A stretch of DNA of 11,415 nucleotides, taken from NCBI GenBank assembly GCA_022360595.1, contig JAKSCN010000321.1, forward strand, positions 1 through 11,415. The letters are read 5' to 3'. Positions 5,530-11,415 of this stretch are shown piece after piece (positions within the stretch are counted from its first letter, which is position 1; every line of letters starts with the position of its first letter). The stretch is from Chromatiales bacterium (GTDB lineage Bacteria > Pseudomonadota > Gammaproteobacteria > Chromatiales > Chromatiaceae). Below the pieces are notes generated by a model. That model worked only from the letters and a program-made list of their open reading frames with translations, was not told where the DNA came from and ran no database searches. A program made the position numbers and the translations under genes.

Positions 5530-6651
5530 ATGCCTTTCCAGCTTTCCTCCGATGTTATCTATCTGAATCATGCCGCAGTTGCCCCGTGGCCGGTTGAAAC
5601 GGCTGAAGCGGTGCGGGATTTTGCCCAAGAGAATCAAACCTATGGAGCGACTCACTATCCCGCCTGGATGGTTGTTGAATCAGAACTTAGGGAGCTGGCG
5701 GCCTGGTTGCTTAATGCTCCGTCGCCAGAAGCCATAGCACTGCTGAAAAGCACATCAGAGGCGCTCTCCGTCGTGGCTCGCGGTCTCTCTTGGGAATCGG
5801 GCGATAATATTGTCAGTTTCGATGATGAGTTCCCCTCTAACCGCATTGCGTGGGAATCCCTGGCTGAGAGAGGTGTGGAGATACGCTATGTCGATCTGAT
5901 CTCAGCCGATGATCCTGAACAAGCGCTCTTTGAACGGTGCGATGAGCGTACCCGCCTGATTACCGTCAGCTCTGTGCAGTACGCGAATGGCTTTTATTGT
6001 GATCTGGATAAGATAGGTGCATTTTGCCAAGCCAATGGCATTCTCTTCTGTGTTGATGCTATTCAAAGCCTGGGAGCGATACCGTTCAATGTGGAGAGCT
6101 GCCAAGCCGATTTTGTCATGGCCGATGGCCACAAATGGCTGATGGGACCGGAAGGCATCGCTATTTTTTACTGTCGCCCAACGCTAGTTGAGGCATTGGA
6201 GTTACATCAGTTTGGCTGGCATATGGTGGAAAAGCGGGGCGACTATACGCAAAAAAAATGGAAACCGGCTTCGGATGCAACGCGTTTTGAGTGTGGCAGC
6301 CCCAATATGCTGGGTATCCACGCTCTTCGCGCCAGTTTGCAGCATATTAAAGATGTTGGCATCGATCATATCTGGCAGCAGATCCAAGAAAATACACAGT
6401 GCATTATCAATCGTGTGACAGAGAATGAAGGGCTAGAGCTGGTCTCTATTACGGAGGCTAACAGACGTTCCGGCATTGTCACCTTCCGCCCAAAGCCCTG
6501 TGATGCCGAGTCACTTTATCGGAATTTGATGGACCAGAAAGTGATCTGTGCCTTACGTGGTGGTGGGGTTCGATTCTCCCCACATTACTACAATACAGCA
6601 GAGGAAATAGACCGGGTTTTTGATCTAATTGCTCAATTTATCAATAAATAG
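5530..6651 (+). CDS. Class V aminotransferase-fold PLP-dependent enzyme
   Basis: This 373-residue cytosolic protein belongs to the class V aminotransferase (cysteine desulfurase-like) superfamily. Seen in order: YLNHAAVAPWP (11-21, substrate entry), LLKSTSEALS (71-80, phosphate-binding loop), FPSNRIAWESL (101-111), VDAIQSLGA with the ring-nitrogen Asp at 176, ADGHKWLMGPEG with the PLP Schiff-base Lys at 202, and FECGSPNMLGIHAL (253-266). The C-terminal domain ends with CALRGGGVRFSPHYYNT. Cysteine desulfurases carry a mobile-loop catalytic Cys, usually in an HC context. None is visible here, so cysteine desulfuration is doubtful. Transaminase, lyase or epimerase activity on an amino acid is equally possible. 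The upstream AAGAG is a weak ribosome-binding site. The gene appears monocistronic, with an AT-rich 146-bp region before the next gene. Confidence 0.9.
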   Translation: MPFQLSSDVIYLNHAAVAPWPVETAEAVRDFAQENQTYGATHYPAWMVVESELRELAAWLLNAPSPEAIALLKSTSEALSVVARGLSWESGDNIVSFDDEFPSNRIAWESLAERGVEIRYVDLISADDPEQALFERCDERTRLITVSSVQYANGFYCDLDKIGAFCQANGILFCVDAIQSLGAIPFNVESCQADFVMADGHKWLMGPEGIAIFYCRPTLVEALELHQFGWHMVEKRGDYTQKKWKPASDATRFECGSPNMLGIHALRASLQHIKDVGIDHIWQQIQENTQCIINRVTENEGLELVSITEANRRSGIVTFRPKPCDAESLYRNLMDQKVICALRGGGVRFSPHYYNTAEEIDRVFDLIAQFINK

Positions 6652-6761
6652 CATTAGATATATTCAGTAACTAACTGTATTTAAAATATATAAAAATTCA
6701 TACAAATTAGAAAAACCCTCTTTTTTCAAGACATACGAATACTCCTGCTTTTTGTAGTGTC

Positions 6762-6767
6762 TATACT
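6762..6767 (+). promoter_or_regulatory. Putative -10 box upstream of the beta-oxidation operon
   Basis: TATACT (6762-6767) matches the -10 consensus at five of six positions. A TG lies two bases upstream (6758-6759), and no convincing -35 is present at 16-18 bases. The surrounding 6652-6797 region is very AT-rich. The box adjoins the palindrome at 6766-6796, so a protein bound there would block RNA polymerase. Confidence 0.35.
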
Positions 6768-6796
6768 AATAACATAGTTTATAACTAGGTTATTAG
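6766..6796. promoter_or_regulatory. 31-bp near-perfect palindrome directly before the first gene of the fad operon
   Basis: The left arm CTAATAACATAGTT (6766-6779) and right arm AACTAGGTTATTAG (6783-6796) are reverse complements at 13 of 14 positions (one A/G mismatch) around a TAT centre. The right arm ends one base before ATG 6798 and contains the only ribosome-binding bases (AGG). As DNA this has the size and symmetry of an operator for a TetR- or GntR-type dimer. As RNA it would fold into a long A/U-rich hairpin hiding the initiation site. The sequence cannot decide between these. Confidence 0.75.
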
Positions 6797-6797
6797 G

Positions 6798-7769
6798 ATG
6801 AGAAGAGCGCTTAGATGGATATGGGATAAGCTGTGCGAGTGGCTGGTAAAAGAGGGACCACCCTCTTCTGTGCCGCTCTGCGATTTCAATCGACTCAGCT
6901 ATGAACTGCGTCCGGGGGATGTGGTTTTGGTCGAAGGACGTAGTCGTATCAGCGAAGTCATTAAGCTGATTACTCAGAGTAGTTGGACCCACTCGGCACT
7001 CTATATTGGGCGTATGCACGATATCGAAGATGAAGAGCTTCGCTACACGGTCAGACAGCACTATCACGGTGAAAAAAACGAACGGCTGTTGGTAGAAGCA
7101 ATACTGGGGGAAGGCACTGTCGTCGTGCCAGTCTCAAAATATAAGCACGATCATCTGCGCATCTGCCGCCCTGCGGGGCTCTCGCCGGCCGATGCTGATA
7201 AAGTGACAGCTTATGCGATTAAACATCTCGGTACTGATTACGACGTTCGTCAGTTACTGGATCTGGCCCGCTTCTTTTTTCCGTGGAGCATACTCCCGCG
7301 CCGTTGGCGCTCTACTCTGTTCGAGCATCATGCCGGGGCAACTACGCGCACCGTCTGCTCCTATCTGTTGGCAGCGGCATTCAACAAAGTAAACTTCCCG
7401 ATTCTGCCGTTTATCGATCGCAGTGAGGATGGCAATTTACGCTTCTATAAGCGCAATCCACGGCTGTTTACGCCAAAGGATTTTGACTATTCACCCTATT
7501 TCAACATCATTAAGTATCCGTTTCTGGGACTGGATGACCTTGGGGTCTACCGCAGACTTCCCTGGGCTGAGAATGGATCAGTCTATAACGATGAAGAAGA
7601 CTTTCTTGAGCAGGCTCAGCTTGCTGAACAGGCAACTGCGGCTGCAATCGCTGCTGATGTGATAGAACAGCCTCAATCAATCACATCGATCGAGAAGAAA
7701 AAAAATTTTGCTAATCGCCTGCCGTTTCGGCGTAAGTCCCAAGATACTCAACTGAAACGAGGGGGGTGA
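6798..7769 (+). CDS. YiiX/YebB-like (permuted NlpC/P60, peptidase C92) cysteine hydrolase
   Basis: The protein has 323 residues. The domain begins with ELRPGDVVLVEGRSRISEVIKLIT (36-59) and SSWTHSALYIGR, giving the catalytic His at 65. It continues through LLVEAILGEGTVV (possible third residue E100) to TRTVCSYLLAAAF with the nucleophilic Cys at 187. The order His before Cys is the circularly permuted arrangement shared with YiiX and the lipid-acting LRAT proteins. No clear signal peptide is present, but the N-terminus (RRALRWIWDKLCEWL) is an amphipathic basic helix that may touch the membrane. The last 60 residues are low-complexity, Ala/Gln-rich, then basic. The gene ends 1 bp before fadE, with its final codons forming the fadE ribosome-binding site. 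A role in acyl-chain release or lipid remodelling feeding beta-oxidation is therefore attractive but inferred. A peptidoglycan or peptide substrate is the alternative. Confidence 0.85.
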   Translation: MRRALRWIWDKLCEWLVKEGPPSSVPLCDFNRLSYELRPGDVVLVEGRSRISEVIKLITQSSWTHSALYIGRMHDIEDEELRYTVRQHYHGEKNERLLVEAILGEGTVVVPVSKYKHDHLRICRPAGLSPADADKVTAYAIKHLGTDYDVRQLLDLARFFFPWSILPRRWRSTLFEHHAGATTRTVCSYLLAAAFNKVNFPILPFIDRSEDGNLRFYKRNPRLFTPKDFDYSPYFNIIKYPFLGLDDLGVYRRLPWAENGSVYNDEEDFLEQAQLAEQATAAAIAADVIEQPQSITSIEKKKNFANRLPFRRKSQDTQLKRGG

Positions 7770-7770
7770 C

Positions 7771-10248
7771 ATGACGCTACTCATCACTGCAACCTTGGTA
7801 CTGGCTGCACTCTGGGTTATGGCCAATCTGCGAGCCCCCTACCCTGCGGTACCGCTATTGATCGCGCTGCTGTTTATGGGTGTTTCGCTGCATACGGGTA
7901 TATCGCTGCTGTTGTTGATTCCGGGCGGTATAGTTGCCCTGCTGCTCTTTTTCCTAGGGGTAAGGTCGGTGCGCATGCACTTTATTACCAAGCCCTTGCT
8001 GACTCAGTTCAGACGGGTACTGCCTCCTATGTCGACAACCGAACAGGAGGCGCTCGATGCAGGCACCATCTGGTGGGATGCCGAGCTGTTTAGAGGCAAA
8101 CCGAGATGGAACAAACTGCTCGACATGGAGCCGGCTGAATTGACTCCGCAAGAGCAGGCGTATCTGGATGGCCCGGTCGAAGAGCTGTGTAAGCTGATTG
8201 ATGACTGGCAGATCACCCACCACGATAAGACCATACCCAGGGAGATCTGGCGGTTTATCTGTGAATCACGCATGTTCGGTATGATCATTCCGAAGGAGTA
8301 TGGTGGTCTGGAGTTCTCCGCCTTGGCCCACTCGCAAGTGGTGATGAAAATTGCCAGTAAGAGTATTACGGCGGCCGTGACAATGATGGTGCCTAATTCC
8401 CTGGGGCCCGCCAAACTGCTGCTGCACTACGGAACGGAAGAGCAGAAACAGTATTACCTGCCCCGATTGGCCAACGGGGAAGAGATTCCCTGCTTTGCGC
8501 TCACGGGTCCTGATGCTGGCAGTGACGCCACCGCCATGCCGGATAAAGGGGTTATCTGCCACGGTGAATTCGAGGGTGAGCGAATTCTGGGTATCCGCCT
8601 CAATTGGTCGAAACGCTACATCACTTTGGGGCCGGTGGCGACACTATTGGGTCTGGCCTTTAAGCTGGAAGACCCAAGCCACTTGCTCGGTGAAAGGGAT
8701 GACTTGGGAATTACTGTAGCACTGATACCCACTGACACGCCCGGGATCGAAATTGGTAACCGCCATATTACCTTGGATATTCCTTTCCAAAACGGCCCAA
8801 ACTGTGGACGCGATGTTTTTATTCCACTGGATTGGGTTATCGGCGGTGAAGAGGGGATCGGCAGAGGTTGGCAGATGCTGGTTGAATCCCTGGCCGAGGG
8901 GCGCGGTATTTCGCTGCCGGCACTGGCTACCGGCGCCGGTAAAATGGCCAGTCGCTATACCGGCGCATATGCGCGGGTGCGGCGTCAGTTCAATCTGCCA
9001 ATCGGATATTTCGAAGGGGTGGAAGAGCCGTTGGCGCGTATTGCCGCCCTCACCTATCAGATGGATGCGGCGCGCCTCTTTACCCTGCAGGCGATCGATC
9101 AGGGTGAGAAACCCTCGGTCATCTCAGCCATTATCAAATACCACCTCACTGAGCGTTATCGCCAGGTGATTAACGATGCAATGGATATTCACGGTGGTAG
9201 CGGCATCTGTCTCGGCCCAAGCAATTTAGTGGGCCGCGCCTACCAGGCCGTGCCCATCAGCATTACTGTCGAGGGAGCCAATATTCTCACCCGCAGTATG
9301 ATCATCTTTGGTCAGGGTGCTATTCGTTGTCACCCCTATATTCTGAAAGAGATAGAGGCCGCCTATAACCCCGACCGGGAAGCGGCAGTGGAGGCATTCG
9401 ATAGCACACTGTTTCGCCATATCGCTTTTCTGATCGGTAACAGCGCCCGTTCACTCTTGCTGGGCCTGGCCAGGGGGCGTTTCTCCTATGCACCGGCGAG
9501 AGACAGCAAAACCCGCCGTCACTTCCAACACTTGAATTGGATGTGTAGTGCATTTGCTCTGTCAGCCGATGTGGCCATGATGACGTTGGGTGGTTCGCTT
9601 AAACGCAAAGAACGGCTGTCGGCTCGTCTGGCGGATGTGCTGAGTGAACTCTATTTAAGCTCGGCGGTGCTCAAGCACTATCAGGTGCAAGGTGCTCACG
9701 AAGCGGATCTCGCCCTGGTCAACTGGACCGTGGAGGATAGCCTCTATCGAATGCAAGAGGCGTTGCGTTCACTGTTTCACAATCTCCCGTTCCCACCACT
9801 CGGCTGGGTATTGCGTCTGATCATCTTCCCCACGGGCATGCCTTTTAGTGTACCGGATGACAGCGCAGGCCATGCTGCGGCACGCACCATTCTGAGTTCA
9901 TCCGGTGTGCGTGATCGCCTCACTGAGGGTATCTACACCACCAGTGAGATGGATGATCCACGCGGTGTGTTGGAGCGTGCTCTGGAGCAGGCTGAAGCGG
10001 TCAAGGATATTGAAGGTGTACTCAGGGCCGCCCAGCGCAATCGGTTGATCCGCGGTGATACCCAAGAGGCTCTGCTCAGAGATGCCGTTGCTGAAGGTAT
10101 TTTGAGCCAACAGCAGGTTGAGGCGATGCAGACCATGGATTGTTTGCGTGATAAGGCGATTCAAGTCGATGCCTTTGAAGACTATGGGAAAGCCCCCCGC
10201 GCACAGGTGGGTGTCGCGTCGAATGATAAGAACATCTATGCAGTTTGA
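7771..10248 (+). CDS. fadE: Acyl-CoA dehydrogenase FadE (membrane-anchored, long form)
   Basis: FadE catalyses the first, FAD-dependent step of beta-oxidation, acyl-CoA to trans-2-enoyl-CoA. The 825 residues are close to the usual length of about 815. Two or three hydrophobic segments at 1-20, 27-42 and 46-63 anchor it in the inner membrane. The dehydrogenase domain runs from about 85 to 530. It holds FGMIIPKEYGGLEFS, CFALTGPDAGSDA (241-253, FAD/substrate loop), EGRGISLPALATGAGK, MDIHGGSGIC and ITVEGANILTR, where E501 is the expected catalytic base. The C-terminal part, about 530-825, is the FadE-specific domain (DUF1974 type). The start ATG is preceded by GAGGGG within the end of the previous gene, implying translational coupling. 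The thiolase gene follows after 17 bp, forming a beta-oxidation operon. Confidence 0.96.
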   Translation: MTLLITATLVLAALWVMANLRAPYPAVPLLIALLFMGVSLHTGISLLLLIPGGIVALLLFFLGVRSVRMHFITKPLLTQFRRVLPPMSTTEQEALDAGTIWWDAELFRGKPRWNKLLDMEPAELTPQEQAYLDGPVEELCKLIDDWQITHHDKTIPREIWRFICESRMFGMIIPKEYGGLEFSALAHSQVVMKIASKSITAAVTMMVPNSLGPAKLLLHYGTEEQKQYYLPRLANGEEIPCFALTGPDAGSDATAMPDKGVICHGEFEGERILGIRLNWSKRYITLGPVATLLGLAFKLEDPSHLLGERDDLGITVALIPTDTPGIEIGNRHITLDIPFQNGPNCGRDVFIPLDWVIGGEEGIGRGWQMLVESLAEGRGISLPALATGAGKMASRYTGAYARVRRQFNLPIGYFEGVEEPLARIAALTYQMDAARLFTLQAIDQGEKPSVISAIIKYHLTERYRQVINDAMDIHGGSGICLGPSNLVGRAYQAVPISITVEGANILTRSMIIFGQGAIRCHPYILKEIEAAYNPDREAAVEAFDSTLFRHIAFLIGNSARSLLLGLARGRFSYAPARDSKTRRHFQHLNWMCSAFALSADVAMMTLGGSLKRKERLSARLADVLSELYLSSAVLKHYQVQGAHEADLALVNWTVEDSLYRMQEALRSLFHNLPFPPLGWVLRLIIFPTGMPFSVPDDSAGHAAARTILSSSGVRDRLTEGIYTTSEMDDPRGVLERALEQAEAVKDIEGVLRAAQRNRLIRGDTQEALLRDAVAEGILSQQQVEAMQTMDCLRDKAIQVDAFEDYGKAPRAQVGVASNDKNIYAV

Positions 10249-10250
10249 TC

Positions 10251-10256
10251 GAGGAG
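10251..10256 (+). promoter_or_regulatory. Ribosome-binding site of the thiolase gene
   Basis: GAGGAG at 10251-10256 lies 9 bases before ATG 10266 and just after the fadE stop. It fixes the start of a gene whose end lies outside the window. Confidence 0.7.
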
Positions 10257-10265
10257 TGAAGAACT

Positions 10266-11415
10266 ATGCCTACGGAAACATCAGCACAACTGGGCCAGAA
10301 GGTCTATCTCGTCGACGGCGCTCGAACACCTTTTCTGCGTGTTGAGGGTAAACCCGGACCGTTGTCGGCTGCAGATTTGGCCGTGCAGTGTGGGAGACCG
10401 CTACTGGCGCGTCAGCCGTTTCACCCCGATCAACTGGATGAGGTGATTGTGGGCTGTGTGGCGCCCAGCCATGATGAGGCCAATATTGCTCGGGTGATCT
10501 CGCTGCGGCTCGGCTGTGGACACCAGGTTCCCGCCTGGAGTGTTCAGCGTAATTGTGCGTCGGGCATGCAGTCGATTGACAGTGGACGACAAGCGATCGC
10601 ATCCGGTCAGGCTGACCTGATCCTGGCAGGTGGTACTGAAGCGATGAGTCACTATCCGCTGATCTTCAACCAAGCGCTGACCCGTTGGTTTGCTGCCTGG
10701 AGCAGCGCCAAACGGTGGCAGGTAAAGGGCAGATTGCTAACCCAGTTGCGGCCACTGCATCTGCAGCCAATTATTGCGCTGGTGCGCGGGCTGACCGATC
10801 CGACAGTTGGGCTTTCCATGGGGCAGACTGCCGAGCAGTTGGCCTGGCAGTTTGGGATAAGCCGCCATCAGATGGATGAGTTTGCATTGGCCAGTCATCG
10901 ACGGCTCGAGGTCGCTGCCGAGCAGGGTTTTCCGGGTGAAATAGAGCCGGTAATCACATCGGATGGCACCCTCTATGAGCATGATAACGGCCTGCGTAGC
11001 GATAGTTCGCTGGAAAAGCTAGCCCGGTTGAAACCGGTGTTTGATCGTAAAGTGGGAGCGGTCACCGCGGGTAACAGTGCTCAAATCACCGATGGTGCGG
11101 CGATGGTGCTATTGGCATCGGAGTCGGCTGTAGAAAAATACCACTTAACACCGGTTGCCCGGTTGATCGATTGTGAGTGGTCGGCGCTGGATCCCACCAT
11201 TATGGGGCTGGGTCCGGTGCACGCCATGGCTGCTCTGCTGCTGCGCAACCGGTTGGATGTGGGTGATATCGACTACTGGGAGATCAATGAGGCCTTTGCT
11301 GCCCAAGTGCTCGCTTGTTTGAAGGCTTGGCAGGACGATGACTATATGCGCAGCACTTTGGGTGTTGAGCGGGGCTTTGCGGCTATTCCTGAAGATCGTC
11401 TGAATGCCGAAGGCG
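10266..11415 (+). CDS. fadI: Thiolase (acetyl-CoA C-acyltransferase, FadI-like), C-terminus cut by window edge
   Basis: The frame from ATG 10266 is open to the window end (383 codons plus one base), so roughly the last 50 residues are missing. Thiolase performs the last step of beta-oxidation, cleaving 3-ketoacyl-CoA to acetyl-CoA and a shortened acyl-CoA. Visible motifs are DGARTPF (17-23), SVQRNCASGMQS with the acyl-accepting Cys at 97, AGGTEAMSHYP (121-131), VTAGNSAQITDGAAM (266-280), GLGPVHA, and INEAFAAQV (340-348). The final GHP and CxG motifs lie beyond the edge. The insert at about 137-180 between the AGGTEAMS motif and the SMGQTAEQ segment resembles FadI rather than FadA. It is the third gene of the fad operon. 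A FadJ/FadB-type partner is expected downstream but cannot be seen. Confidence 0.93.
   Translation, partial: MPTETSAQLGQKVYLVDGARTPFLRVEGKPGPLSAADLAVQCGRPLLARQPFHPDQLDEVIVGCVAPSHDEANIARVISLRLGCGHQVPAWSVQRNCASGMQSIDSGRQAIASGQADLILAGGTEAMSHYPLIFNQALTRWFAAWSSAKRWQVKGRLLTQLRPLHLQPIIALVRGLTDPTVGLSMGQTAEQLAWQFGISRHQMDEFALASHRRLEVAAEQGFPGEIEPVITSDGTLYEHDNGLRSDSSLEKLARLKPVFDRKVGAVTAGNSAQITDGAAMVLLASESAVEKYHLTPVARLIDCEWSALDPTIMGLGPVHAMAALLLRNRLDVGDIDYWEINEAFAAQVLACLKAWQDDDYMRSTLGVERGFAAIPEDRLNAEG

Noticed and set aside
6726..7067. Minus-strand ORF of 113 codons over the palindrome and hydrolase start
   Set aside because: It is antisense to a hydrolase with clear catalytic motifs, has no family features, and runs into the AT-rich intergenic region.
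8004..8562. Minus-strand ORFs of 98-136 codons inside fadE
   Set aside because: They are shadows of the fadE coding strand; the plus frame carries all expected dehydrogenase motifs without interruption.
10270..10673. Minus-strand ORFs antisense to the thiolase gene
   Set aside because: The thiolase frame is intact with C97 and the NEAF motif; the antisense frames show no signal, domain or ribosome-binding site.
1..11415. Mobile element, phage defence or CRISPR system
   Set aside because: No transposase, integrase, restriction, toxin-antitoxin or Cas-like protein and no spaced repeat array was seen on either strand.

Overview
The window looks like chromosome from a Gram-negative gammaproteobacterium. 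The support is a long membrane-anchored FadE-type acyl-CoA dehydrogenase, an LpxR-type outer-membrane lipid A deacylase, and periplasmic c-type cytochromes and thiol-redox proteins. No rRNA, tRNA, CRISPR array, transposase or phage gene is visible. A species cannot be named from the sequence. The left third (about 1-3000) reads as clearly more AT-rich than the fatty-acid genes on the right.

Left block (1-2839, all minus strand, transcribed right to left). The order is a Cys/His/Met-rich exported protein resembling CopL, a very small unrecognised membrane-type protein, a membrane-anchored cytochrome c with a Met/His-rich linker, a DsbA-like thiol oxidoreductase with an N-terminal helical region, a soluble cytochrome c, and a DUF411 (CopG-like) metal-binding protein that runs off the left edge. 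Spacing is tight (3 bp, a 4-bp overlap), and hairpin-forming inverted repeats sit in each of the three wider gaps. The likely theme is periplasmic copper or other soft-metal handling linked to cysteine redox state and electron transfer. This is the best candidate here for a poorly described system. The DUF411 gene carries an exact 21-base homopolymer coding for seven lysines. It is either a slippage hotspot or a sequence artefact.

Middle block (3001-6651). It holds an exported methionine sulfoxide reductase A (minus), a divergent GTG-started glutathione S-transferase (plus), an LpxR-like lipid A 3'-O-deacylase (minus, convergent with the transferase), and a class V PLP-dependent enzyme (plus, divergent from lpxR). 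These look like separately transcribed stress, envelope and metabolic genes.

Right block (6798-11415, plus strand). This is a beta-oxidation operon: a YiiX/YebB-like (permuted NlpC/P60) cysteine hydrolase, fadE and a FadI-like thiolase (cut by the right edge). They are separated by 1 and 17 bp. Immediately before the first start codon is a 31-bp near-perfect palindrome (6766-6796) that touches a putative -10 box and contains the ribosome-binding region. It could be a repressor operator or an RNA hairpin controlling translation.
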